From assembly GCA_950097015.1 (NCBI GenBank), contig CATNEN010000003.1:2286001-2350000 (forward strand): a stretch of DNA of 64,000 nucleotides, read 5' to 3'. This DNA is from Macrostomum hystrix (taxonomy: Eukaryota > Platyhelminthes > Macrostomidae). Below the pieces are notes generated by a model. That model had not been told where the DNA came from. It saw only the letters and a program-made list of their open reading frames with translations, and did no database searches. The position numbers and the translations under genes were made by a program. The first letter of the stretch is position 1, and each line of letters starts with the position of its first letter. Shown here one piece after another: positions 51,614 through 63,287 of the stretch.

Positions 51614-54600
51614 CTAAATTAATGATAGAAGGTTTTTATAGACTTCAACAATAGAGACTGATAATACACAGGTGTGTACATCTCTTCCCTAGCTGTCTCA
51701 TCTCTCCTGTTCCATCTCTCCCGTCACATCTCTCCTGCCTCATATCTCCCCTGTACATTTTCTGACTGAACAAAGACTTCTCATCACCAGAGAATGTACA
51801 TTATCTGCAGTGTACATTTCAGTATAGACCCTCGATGGCTGTGTGTCGACTGAAGCCGAAAAAATACTTCTTTGACCTCAGCCTGTCTGAAAATAGAATA
51901 ATAAACTTCTCCTTACCTCGTTGCCTACCTCCAACACTTGTTGGAGCTCCGCCGCCACCCGGCTGGTAATATCCCGGACCCGATGAAAGGTCTTCGTCAG
52001 AACAGCCGCGACCACTGTCCGACTGAGCGCCATCAACTGGTGGCTGGTCGTGATGCTGCTGCTGCTGCTGTGGCTGACCGTACTGCACCACTTGATGCTG
52101 CCCTCGCGATATTGTGCAGAAATTTTGCTGCTGCTGTGGCTGCTGCTGCTGGTAGCACCTCGCGTGCTGCATCTGCGGTGAGGCCGCGGTGTCTTCTTTG
52201 ATCTGGTAGAGCCAGAAGTTCACCTGATCGCTCTTGGCTCCCTGACCGCCCTGTCTGGCCTGAGGAGGTCCGCGTGAATTTGGGCGCTCGCCGACAACCA
52301 TCTGGTGCCTAGGGTTCGGCAGAGTGTTGCTAGCGCTGCCACCGCCTCCATAGTAGGCATCGTGATTAATCGGCAGAGCAAACGAAGTTGTGACCATCGG
52401 ATTCTGGCGAAATGCGGGGTTATTGCAGTGTTTAGGGACTAGATGAGATTCTCAAGAATGAACACTCGACAATCAGGGGTGGGGCTGAGTGGCACTGCGG
52501 TCTGACGCGTTTGCCTCTCGCACCAACGTCCCTGAGCTCGATTCCGCGGCGAGGCCACATTAATTTCGGGCGCAGCCGCGGAGAGAAGGCTTGGCGCCTT
52601 GTCCTGCAATTGACGCCCTTCAGGGATCAACCTCGATGGTACAGTGAGAGTGTACACTGCCTAAGAAAATCAGGGCGGCTGTAAACACCTGTGTGAGCGT
52701 GTGCCTGCATACAGTATCCTTTGTGTGCTCAGGAGTCAGCAAAATGGAGCTTGAAGAATGCTCAAAAGAACTCACGTGTGAGCCCATGGTCGCAGAGCGC
52801 AGGTTCTCCTGAGCCAAGCCGCCGGCCCAGGCCATCTCAGCCGTGTCGGTCATTGTCAAATGCTGCGCCTGCTCAGTGAACTGCAGGTCGCCTCCGCCGA
52901 TCATTCCACTGCCGCCACCGCCGCCGCCTACTAGAGCGCCGCTGCCGCCTGCACCGTCGACACGGTCGGGTCGACGATGTCGATTCCTCTTGCCGCCTCC
53001 GCCGGCGCCGTTGACATCGCCATAGACGCCACAGCAGGGTCGATTGACGCAGGTGATGGCCACGATGAGAATGATGGCTAGCACAGCTGACACGGCCGCC
53101 AGGATGATGATGATGATGACATTTCGGCGGGTGTGAGCCGCTGCTAGTTCGGCTTCGTCCAGCATGTTGACTGGCGGGGCAGAGTCGTCAACGTCGATGT
53201 AGATTACCTGTTTTTTGATGATGATTGCGAACGAGTAAGTAGTATTACGTTCCGTAAGAATTAACTTGACAATTTTCTGTTCCTTTGTATGCATGCATAT
53301 TATCAGGGGGTGAGTGGACTACTGGTCTATCGCGTTTGCCTCTCGCACCGAGGTCCCTGAGCTCGATTCCGCGGCGAGGCCACATTCATTTTGGGCGCAG
53401 CCGCGGAGAGAAGGCTTGGGGGCTTGTCATGCAATTTACGCCCTTGACAGCCAACCTCCAAGGCACAGTGAGAGTGTACATTGCCTGACGATGAGAAAGT
53501 CAGGGCAGATGTACACACCTGTGTGAGCGTGTGCCTGCGTACAGTATCTGTGTGCGTGTGTGCTCAGGAGTCAGCGAAATGGGCAGAATTGCCTCGCTAA
53601 ATCATGTGCCTGCAGTCCTCCTGCAATTATTATTATTATGCATATTATCATTTTATTATTAGATAATCCCTATACAGACAGATTTTCATTTCCCATTAAG
53701 AGTTCAACATATACTCGGACTAACTGTGGGAACAATAAGTTAATTGTATTTTGGGGGCGATAGAAAACAAAAAGAGCATCCATATAGAAGTCGATGACAT
53801 CCCATTTGACGATGACTCGATAATGAAATGAAGTTTTCAGCGATCGTACAGCAGAAGAGATCAAATATGCATGCAACACTGGCTAAATATGTGCCGAGTG
53901 CCGAGTGTAACTCTTTCACTGACAGTCTCTGCAAGCGTATGTGGCAGATAATTAGCATTAGACCAGTTTTGCTTTCAATCAGCTAATTGCTAGGGGGGGG
54001 AATAAGTTCCGTGAGCTATACTCATAGCTGCTGCTCCTAGCTGACACATTCTTACAAGATTTACTCATGCAATAACAGGCTATGTCAAATGCAGAACCAC
54101 TAATTCCACTCATTCAAACTCTCTATCATTATACAGTGTCTGATGTCAATACAATTCTGCATTAAAATTTTCGCCTCACTAAATCTGCAGCAACCGCACA
54201 GCTCTATGCATGCTTGGCTGTCTTTTCTGCGGACAGTACAGTTGCTAAAAAAATAATAATAAAAGAGCCGAAAGCGGAAATTAACCAGTCTTCGAGCATC
54301 ATCAGAGCGTCACAAAATCTGCTGCAGTAAATCAAATTTCAGAGTTCAGCCTGTTGAAAATTAGCTTCATTTCCGCCGGTTGACATGAATCCACAATGCC
54401 TTCGGATTATTATTAGTCGAGAAAATGAACGACTGTGAACACGCAATTCTGTCGGCGACTGCTGACGGACAAAGCTGGTTTGTGTTAGGTTTTAAAGGCC
54501 TGAACCCTCTCTCTCTACTGGTTACCGACTGTCTACTTCACGATTGTTACCAAACAGAATAACCGATTTTCATGAATGCCACAGTGTGGATCATTTTTTC

Positions 54601-57600
54601 CGCCCTTTACGATGAACAAACTTTTAAAGTCGTCCGACATCATCATCGTCGAGATATTCAGCGATTTCCGTCGAAGACGCTGGCGACAAGGACTACGAAT
54701 CGTTATTGGTTCAATATTAAAATAATGAACGATATAATGAACAATAATAGCCGACACGGCTACATGATGAAATTGGCAGACGAGAAACGTTGAATATCTG
54801 GTCGATGCCGATGTTTTGTGATTATGGAAGTTGTTTGATCGGATAGAGCGGAACATTTTAGCCAACATTGTTCTAAATTTTCATGGCAATTGTTTGAAAA
54901 ATTTAGAGATTCTGAAAAAAATAATAATGTTGGTGCTTGAAATACCCCCACAGTCATTCTACTGCTAACAGGTGCACACACAAGCTCACACACCTACCCT
55001 GGTGTGAACATCAGACAATTTAAAAACTGAAAACTAATAGCAAATATTTAATTGTGAAACACTTTGCATTCGGCCACAATGTCCTATTGTTATTTCAAAG
55101 TAGGACGATAATAATTTGTAGTTAATCCAAGCTTCGGACGCCTGGTCACAAACACACGGTGGCGAGTCACCGAAAAAACATTGAAATAATTGAAGTGGAC
55201 CCACAATAGTATCGGCGATAGCAGATTGCTAAAACTATAGCGTTTGTGCAATGCATGCCAACCATTGCGTAAGTTACGTAATTGGTTACGCAAGTCCTAG
55301 TCGGTAGCCACCAAGGGTTTCATTCATGATTGAGAATCTATCGGTGTCCAAAGTGAATTCTGCAGCCCTCAACATTGGGGAGCCATTTTTTGAAGGCGGG
55401 TTGGAAAAGAATGACAGTGTTAGAGGAATTTGAAGCAATAATTTAATGCGCGAATCGGTTCCGAATTCCATCCAAGATTCAGAATAGGATGTATGGGAGC
55501 CGGGTTCGTTGTGACGTCTGAGGACCTTAGATTATGCGGAGTCGGGAAATTTTGCAGAAAATTCTTCATTATCCTCAGTCGCATACAAAATCATTAATTA
55601 TCCTCACTGCTCATCCACAAAGCTTCATTATCCTCACTGCTCATCCACAGTCCTTCATTATCCTCACTGCTCATCCACAGTCCTTCATTATTCTCACTGC
55701 TCATCCACAGTCCTTCATTATTCTCACTGCTCTTCCACAGTCCTTCATTATTCTCACTGCTCATCCACAAAGCTTCATTATCCTCACTGCTCATCCACAG
55801 TCCTTCATTATCCTCACTGCTCATCCACAGTCCTTCATTATTCTCACTGCTCTTCCACAGTCCTTCATTATTCTCACTGCTCATCCACAAAGCTTCATTA
55901 TCCTCACTGCTCATCCACAATCCTTCATTATCCTCACTGCTCATCCACAAAGCTTCATTATTCTCACTGCTCATCCACAAAGCTTCATTATCCTCACTGC
56001 TCATCCACAATCCTTCATTATCCTCACTGCTCATCCACAATCCTTCATTATCCTCACTGCTCATCCACAAGCCTTCATTATTCTCACTGCTCATCCACAG
56101 TCCTTCATTATTCTCACTGCTCATCCACAATCCTTCATTATCCTCACTGCTCATCCACAAAGCTTCATTATTCTCACTGCTCATCCACAAAGCTTCATTA
56201 TCCTCACTGCTCATCCACAATCCTTCATTATCCTCACTGCTCATCCACAATCCTTCATTATCCTCACTGCTCATCCACAAGCCTTCATTATTCTCACTGC
56301 TCATCCACAGTCCTTCATTATTCTCACTGCTCATCCACAATCCTTCATTATCCTCACTGCTCATCCACAAAGCTTCATTATCCTCATCGCTCATCCACAA
56401 AGCTTCATTATTCTCACTGCTCATCCACAATCCTTCATTATCCTCACTGCTCATCCACAATCCTTCATTATTCTCACTGGTCATCCACAATCCTTCATTA
56501 TCCTCACTGCTCATCCACAATCCTTCATTATCCTCACCGCTCATCCACAATCCTTCATTATTCTCACTGCTCATCCACAATCCTTCATTATCCTCACTGC
56601 TCATCCACAATCCTTCATTATCCTCACTGCTCATCCACAGTCCTTCATTATCCTCACTGCTCATCCACAGTCCTTCATTATCCTCACTGCTCATCCACAA
56701 TCCTTCATTATCCTCACTGCTCATCCACAAAGCTTCATTATCCTCACCGCTCATCCACAAAGCTTCATTATTCTCACGGCTCATCCACAATCCTTCATTA
56801 TCCTCACCGCTCATCCACAAAGCTTCATTATTCTCACTGCTCATCCACAGTCCTTCATTATTCTCACTGCTCATCCACAATCCTTCATTATCCTCACTGC
56901 TCATCCACAAAGCTTCATTATTCTCACTGCTCATCCACAAAGCTTCATTATCCTCACTGCTCATCCACAATCCTTCATTATCCTCACTGCTCATCCACAA
57001 TCCTTCATTATCCTCACTGCTCATCCACAAGCCTTCATTATTCTCACTGCTCATCCACAGTCCTTCATTATTCTCACTGCTCATCCACAATCCTTCATTA
57101 TCCTCACTGCTCATCCACAAAGCTTCATTATCCTCATCGCTCATCCACAAAGCTTCATTATTCTCACTGCTCATCCACAATCCTTCATTATCCTCACTGC
57201 TCATCCACAATCCTTCATTATTCTCACTGGTCATCCACAATCCTTCATTATCCTCACTGCTCATCCACAATCCTTCATTATCCTCACCGCTCATCCACAA
57301 TCCTTCATTATTCTCACTGCTCATCCACAATCCTTCATTATCCTCACTGCTCATCCACAATCCTTCATTATCCTCACTGCTCATCCACAGTCCTTCATTA
57401 TCCTCACTGCTCATCCACAGTCCTTCATTATCCTCACTGCTCATCCACAATCCTTCATTATCCTCACTGCTCATCCACAAAGCTTCATTATCCTCACCGC
57501 TCATCCACAAAGCTTCATTATTCTCACGGCTCATCCACAATCCTTCATTATCCTCACCGCTCATCCACAAAGCTTCATTATCCTCACTGCTCATCCACAA

Positions 57601-60600
57601 TCCTTCATTATCCTCACTGCTCATCCACAATCCTTCATTATCCTCACCGCTCATCCACAAAGCTTCATTATCCTCACTGCTCATCCACAATCCTTCATTA
57701 TCCTCACTGCTCATCCACAATCCTTCATTATCCTCACTGCTCATCCATAAGCCTTCATTATCCTCACCGCTCATCCACAAGCCTTCATTATTCTCACTGC
57801 TCATCCAAAATCCTTCATTATTCTCACTGCTCATCCACAATCCTTCATTATCCTCACCGCTCATCCACAATCCTTCATTATTCTCACTGCTAATCCACAA
57901 TCCTTCATTATTCTCACTGCTAATCCACAATCCTTCATTATTCTCACTGCTCATCCACAAAGCTTCATTATCCTCACTGCTCATCCACAAAGCTTCATTA
58001 TCCTCACTGCTCATCCACAAAGCCATATTTCCTTGATTTACCTTGGCCTCAGACCTAGGCGAAATAGGCGCACAATCCTTAGCCTGCACCATCAGTTTGT
58101 AGCGGTTCACATCGGCCATATCCAATGGCCGTTCAACCCGGATCTCGCCCGTGTTTTGATCGATGCTGAACTTATTTCTAGCCTGCTGCTGGGTGAGGCT
58201 GTACACAATTTGACCGTTGGCTCCCGCGTCTCCGTCGACTGCCTGCACCCGCATGACAACGGAGCCAACTCGATGAGTGTAGATACTGATGCGCACTGGT
58301 TGGCTGTTGTTACCCGGCGACACGATCTTCGGCGTCTGATCGTTCACATCTAGGATGCTGATCGTGACTTCGGTGTCCGCGGCTTTAGGGGGACTGCCTA
58401 GGTCCTGAGCTCGAACCTGGATGGCGTATGCTGCCTTGGCTTCTCTGTCGAATACGGCGTTGGTGCGCAGGGTGCCGTCTTCGTCGAGAATGAAGAGATC
58501 GCGATGGCGACTGTTCAACTGCAGGAACCGAATCTGTCCGTTAGGCCCTGCAAAATTGGGGACGGGTTTGTTGCTGTCCCTTGTTTGGAGTTTTAAAATT
58601 GATTTCCCACACTTATTGGCTTGATAAGTTTATCCTGCATTGGAATATTAAAAGCATCAGTGAAAATATGGGATTTTCGCATTTTCGGAAGTTGCCAGGG
58701 GAGTATTGCAAGTTTTGGATTTTTTTAAGACTATTTCTCATATCTTGGGATTTTAGCATACCAATCCCAAAATTTATAATTAAATAATCCCAACAAATAT
58801 TTGGGATTTCTGTCTCATATTAACCCATATTTTAGAACTTTAGAGTTACTGTTTTGTGTTTTGCAATTTAAGAATCCCGATCCCATATTTCGGAATTGTA
58901 GAATACCGATCCCATATTTTAAGATTTTAGAATCCCGATCCCATATTTTGGGATTTTAGAATCCCGATCCCATATTTAGGGATTTTAGAATCCCGATCCC
59001 ATATTTTGGGATTTTAGAATCCCGATCCCATATTTTGGGATCTTAGAATCCCGATCCCATATTTTGGGATTTTAGAATCCCGATCCCATATTTTAATATT
59101 TTAGAATCCCGATCCCAAATTTTAGGATTTTAGAATCCCCATCCCATATTTTAAGATTTTAGAATCCCCATCCCATATTTTGGGATTTTAGAATCCCGAT
59201 CCCATATTTTGGGATTTTAGAATCCCGATCCCATATTTTGGAATTTTAGAATCCCGATCCCATATTTTAAGATTTTAGAATCCCGATCCCACATTTTGGG
59301 ATCTTAGAATCCCGACCCCATATTTTAAGATTTAAGAATCTCGATCCCATATTTTAAGATTTTAGAATCCCGATCCCAAATTTTGGGATTTTAAAATCCC
59401 GATCCCATATTTTGGAGATTTAGAATCCCGATCCCATGTTTTGGGATTTTAGAATCCCGATCCCATATTTGGGGATTTTAGAATCCCGATCCCATATTCT
59501 GGAGATTTAGAATCCCGATCCCATATTTTGGGATTTTAGAATCCTGATCCCATATTTTGGGATTTTAGAATCCCGATCCCATATTTTGGAGATTTTAGAA
59601 TCCTATTGGGATTTCAGAATCCCGATTCCATGTTTCGCAATTTTAGAATCCTGATCCTATTTTTTCGATCCCAAATTATTTTACTGTATTTAACCCTTGC
59701 TGGACACAACAAAACTTGCACGTCTTGTTTATAAACATGAAACCAACTCCATACCTTCAAATCCCACTCTATCCCCTTCAAATCCTACTCTACCCCCTTC
59801 AAATCCCACTCTGTCACCTTCGAATCCCACTCTATCCACTTTGAAGGACTCACCTAGATCGGCATCGGTGGCCCTGAGGCGGCCCAGCAACGCCCCAGTT
59901 TCTTTGTTCTCCTCAACCTGAAAGTCCTGGCTGCCCATGAATCTCGGCGCATTATCATTTTCGTCGATCACCCGAATTCGCACCAGCGCCGTCGCAGACA
60001 GCTTGTCAGGAATGCCATTGTCTGTGACAACCACCTTCAGCTGGTAATTGTCCCTGGTCTCCCTGTCCAGTACGGTAGCAGCTGTCACAATGCCCGTATC
60101 GCGGTCAACAGCGAAAGTGTCCGTGTGCTCAGAGTCCGCAGCCAGTCGAAAAGTCAGCCGAGCGTTCTCGCCCTGATCGGCGTCGCTAGCCTTCAGCTGG
60201 AGGACCCGATGATTCGGCGGGTTGTTCTCCAGAATCTCAGCCTCAATCACTCCAGTCGGACCCAGCTGGCTGAATACCGGGGCATTGTCATTGCGATCTT
60301 TGATGGTGACGGACACTGTGAAGGTGCTGGTCAGCGACGGCTGGCCGAAGTCCCAGCAGGTCAGGGTGCCGGTGACGATCGGGTCGGTTTCTCGATCGAT
60401 GACTGACATGACGTAGATCGTGTAGACTCCTTGGCCACCGTCGCGATTCGGCGCGAATTTCAGTCGGAGCTGCGTATTCGAGTGCTGCGAATCGGTGTCG
60501 CAGGCTACTCGACCGTTGTCACCGGAATCTCTGTCTGACACCTGTTGATTGGTTGAGGTGAGAGAAATAAGAGTCGTAGAGAAGGTCTCTCAGCTACAAG

Positions 60601-61328
60601 CCACGAAGAGATGGCCGAGTGGTTTGTACCTGTACACTGCCCGAGAAATCGAATTCTGGTTTCGATTCCGAGGCGAGGTCACATTATTTTGGAGCGCAGC
60701 CGCGGAGAGAAGGCTTTGGGGCTTGTCGTGCAATTTACGCCCTCTAGGGCCAACCTCCAAGGCACAGTGAGAGTGTACACTGCCTGACGATGAGAAAGTC
60801 AGGACAGATGTACACACCTGTGTGAGCGTATACCTGCGTACGGTATCTGTGTGCGTGTGTGCTCAGGAGTCAGCGAAATGGGCAGAATTGACTCTTCGCT
60901 GGCGAATTGGTCCACTGTCGCCAAATGATGGGCCATAGAGTGTACAGCTCGCCTGTCAATAATATTTTTAGACATCCTAGATTTAAAGATTTGGGATTCA
61001 GTTGAGCTAGAACACCTACCAGAATTTCGCCGACCATACCGCCAGACGTGCTTCCCTCTTCCAGTTCTAAAGGCGCGGCCTCTTTAAAATGCGGCGGGTT
61101 GTCGTTGACATCGGTGACTAGAACGTTTAGAACGGCGTTGTCTTCGTATTCGCCTTCCTTGACTTTGACGTGAATGTTAAACTTGTTAGTTGCCTCGTAG
61201 TCCAACTGGCTGGCGATCAGAACTTGACCGTCCGGTTTGACAGTAAAATGTCGCTTGGAGATCTCGCTGGATATGCTGCCCATTGAGAATGCGAAACTGT
61301 GCGACCTGTCCTTGTCAGTTGCTGTGAG
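51309..61328 (-). CDS. Protocadherin-like cell adhesion protein (5' partial)
   Basis: Calcium-dependent adhesion receptor. Exons: 61328-61020, 60541-59854, 58547-58042, 53207-52776, 52403-51917, 51613-51309, all in phase (908 residues plus stop). It holds one partial and four further cadherin repeats with calcium motifs DVNDNPP, DRNDNAP, DENDNAP and DVNDQTP, and DRE/DYE motifs before them. The last repeat is degenerate (DVDDSAP). A membrane helix (VIIIIILAAVSAVLAIIL) and a roughly 370-residue cytoplasmic tail rich in Gln and Gly follow. The tail motif QSDSGRGCSDEDL resembles the conserved DSG-containing motif of delta-protocadherins. Upstream exons, with the signal peptide and first repeats, lie beyond the right edge. 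Introns carry minisatellites and three copies of one SINE. Confidence 0.93.
51917..52403 (-). CDS. Protocadherin exon: cytoplasmic tail
   Basis: Acceptor TTCGCCAG and donor GTAAGG, phase 1. Gln-rich tail with CAG tracts and the motif SDSGRGCSDEDL. Confidence 0.88.
52470..52755 (+). mobile_element. SINE family A, copy 2 (protocadherin intron)
   Basis: Has the tRNA-like head GAGTGGCACTGCGGTCTG, GAGCTCGATTCCGCGGCGAG and the body through CAGGAGTCAGCAAAATGG. The body is shortened relative to copy 3; target duplication not found. Confidence 0.8.
52776..53207 (-). CDS. Protocadherin exon: membrane helix
   Basis: Acceptor AAAACAG, donor GTGAGT. Completes the last cadherin strand (VIYIDVDDSAPPV), then the membrane helix and a Gly-rich juxtamembrane region. 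Confidence 0.92.
53306..53637 (+). mobile_element. SINE family A, copy 3, intact ends
   Basis: 332 bp flanked by a perfect 13-bp target duplication ATGCATATTATCA (53293-53305, 53638-53650). tRNA-like head, family body and an ATT-repeat tail show a retroposed SINE. Antisense to the host protocadherin. Confidence 0.92.
53655..54626 (+). other. Protocadherin intron, unique part
   Basis: No exon or known element recognised. Confidence 0.5.
54627..54953 (+). repeat. Unclassified dispersed repeat, copy 2
   Basis: Second copy of the element at 38594-38968, same strand, diverged with small indels, inside the large protocadherin intron. Confidence 0.75.
54955..55569 (+). other. Protocadherin intron, unique part
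   Basis: No exon recognised between the dispersed repeat and the 30-bp array. Confidence 0.5.
55570..58025 (+). repeat. 30-bp minisatellite with a 750-bp higher-order repeat
   Basis: About 82 units with TCCTCACTGCTCATCCACAA. Rare variants at 56383 and 56473 recur at 57133 and 57223, exactly 25 units later. Directly follows the protocadherin donor at 58041. Confidence 0.96.
58042..58547 (-). CDS. Protocadherin exon: membrane-proximal cadherin repeats
   Basis: Acceptor TTTTGCAG. Continues DADLGPNGQIRF, DVNDQTP and DAGANGQIVYSL, ending SEAK before GTAAATC. The same frame stays open into the adjacent intronic array. Confidence 0.92.
58850..59640 (+). repeat. 29-bp minisatellite
   Basis: About 27 units built on GATCCCATATTTTGGGATTT and AGAATCCC. 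The unit contains the inverted pair ATCCCATA / TGGGAT, so it is partly palindromic. Confidence 0.94.
59755..59842 (+). repeat. 22-bp repeat, 4 copies
   Basis: Unit with CTTCAAATCCCACTCTATCC, ending about 12 bp from the protocadherin exon boundary at 59854. Confidence 0.9.
59854..60541 (-). CDS. Protocadherin exon: two cadherin repeats
   Basis: Acceptor TCAACAG, donor GTGAGT. Contains VSDRDSGDNGRV, DRETDP, DRNDNAPVF, DADQGENARLTF, DRETRDNYQL and DENDNAPRF. Confidence 0.95.
60606..60965 (+). mobile_element. SINE family A, copy 4, with the clearest tRNA-like head
   Basis: Begins GAGATGGCCGAGTGGTTTG, as in class II (Ser/Leu) tRNAs, with GGTTTCGATTCCGAGGCGAG as box B, then the shared body. The right end is approximate. 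Confidence 0.85.
61020..61328 (-). CDS. Protocadherin exon: partial cadherin repeat
   Basis: Acceptor ACCGCAG, donor CTG|GTAGGT, 103 codons in phase 0. Starts LTATDKDRSHSFAF and contains DYEATNKF and DVNDNPPHF. Confidence 0.93.
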
Positions 61329-61454
61329 CTGCGGTTTGGGAAATTCACAAAATTTGTTGCATCGCTTGAAGATAATTAAAGCAGAAGACAATTGCATGCC
61401 AGATGCGGCATTCGAAGCTCCCAAATCTGGCCCGTTGCCCCTTGCGGCACCTAC

Positions 61455-62535
61455 AGTCTCATCTCTCCCGTGTCTCATCTCTCCCGAGTCTCATCTCTCC
61501 CCTGTCTCATCTTTCCCGTGTCTCATCTCTCCCGTGTCTCATCTCTCCCGTGTCTCATCTCTCCCGTGTCTCATCTCTCCCCTGTCTCATCTTTCCCGTG
61601 TCTCATCTCTCCCGTGTCTCATCTCTCCCGTGTCTCATCTCTCCCGTGTCTCATCTCTCCCGTGTCTCATCTCTCCCGTGTCTCATCTCTCCCGTGTCTC
61701 ATCTCTCCCGTGTCTCATCTCTCCCGTGTCTCATCTCTCCCGAGTCTCATCTCTCCCGTGTCTCATCTCTCCCGTGTCTCATCTCTCCCGTGTCTCATCT
61801 CTCCCGAGTCTCATCTCTCCCGTGTCTCATCTCTCCCGTGTCTCATCTCTCCCCTGTCTCATCTTTCCCGTGTCTCATCTCTCCCGTGTCTCATCTCTCC
61901 CGTGTCTCATCTCTCCCGTGTCTCATCTCTCCCGTGTCTCATCTCTCCCGTGTCTCATCTCTCCCCTGTCTCATCTTTCCCGTGTCTCATCTCTCCCGTG
62001 TCTCATCTCTCCCGTGTCTCATCTCTCCCGTGTCTCATCTCTCCCGTGTCTCATCTCTCCCGTGTCTCATCTCTCCCGTGTCTCATCTCTCCCGTGTCTC
62101 ATCTCTCCCGTGTCTCATCTCTCCCGTGTCTCATCTCTCCCGAGTCTCATCTCTCCCGTGTCTCATCTCTCCCGTGTCTCATCTCTCCCGTGTCTCATCT
62201 CTCCCGAGTCTCATCTCTCCCGTGTCTCATCTCTCCCGTGTCTCATCTCTCCCCTGTCTCATCTTTCCCGTGTCTCATCTCTCCCGTGTCTCATCTCTCC
62301 CGTGTCTCATCTCTCCCGTGTCTCATCTCTCCCGTGTCTCATCTCTCCCGTGTCTCATCTCTCCCGTGTCTCATCTCTCCCGTGTCTCATCTCTCCCGTG
62401 TCTCATCTCTCCCGTGTCTCATCTCTCCCGTGTCTCATCTCTCCCGTGTCTCATCTCTCCCGTGTCTCATCTCTCCCGTGTCTCATCTCTCCCGTGTCTC
62501 ATCTCTCCCGTGTCTCATCTCTCCCGTGTCTCATC
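61455..62535 (+). repeat. 16-bp minisatellite
   Basis: Unit TCTCATCTCTCCCGTG with GAG and CTG variants, about 67 copies, upstream of the first visible protocadherin exon. Confidence 0.96.
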
Positions 62536-62539
62536 CGTT

Positions 62540-63287
62540 TAATTACGAATGCTGTAATTAAAACCAAATGTCTTTAGACAAAATCTTGATAGATGAGCAA
62601 AAAATGCTGGCTTTTTTTAGTAAAAAAAGCTTTCGAAAAATTCCCTGATGAAATCAAGCACCTAATCTACTTAACTATCTGTTCTCCTCTAGAAGGCACT
62701 GGCAACAGTTCGATCCGCATCCAGTGGGTGATTACGCAACACTCTGGGAGTAATGCCTGTTTGCATCAGCTCGCAATCCTTCATCTAGAATCTGTGTCTC
62801 ACGGAGTAGAAATAACTAAGAGAATAAGGAGCCTCGTTGTGTTTGTTTTATCCCATTCAATCCCTTGCTTGCCATTTCATTATCCACACCCCTGTCACAT
62901 TAAATTGATCTTTATTCCCATATAGAGCTACAAAAGATATCCCCAGAAAATCCAACCCAAAAAAGCGACATAAAATTTTCGTGACTTCAACGGACATTCG
63001 CTCATCACAGGCATCTTGGCAGTGTAGTCTTGCTGGTCAGGGATTATACACTTTCAACTAATCCTGCGCCTAGTTGTAACTACGCCGTTTCTTAATTATG
63101 TTAATTTTCTTGAGGAGGCATGAGTCATCATAAAAACCCAGTACTAGAGCTGTTTGGGGCTATGCTAATTAGGAAATTTTGTGTGTTTACTTTCCTTCGA
63201 GGCTTAAAATATAGTTTTCTACTGTCTTTAGAAAAAGTCAGGATACATCCTATGCAGGACATATGAACAAAAATACTCAAGTTGACA
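62540..63287 (+). other. Sequence upstream of visible protocadherin exons
   Basis: No cadherin-like frame on the minus strand, so the next 5' exon is probably beyond 64000. Confidence 0.5.

Noticed and set aside
55534-57750. 738-codon + frame
   Set aside because: Antisense reading of the 30-bp intronic array; no start context, domain or splice support.
61237-62577. Three frames of 380-446 codons
   Set aside because: Frames of the 16-bp array; unit is stop-free.
62640-62925. 110-codon + frame
   Set aside because: No family resemblance or splice context, and opposite to the protocadherin.
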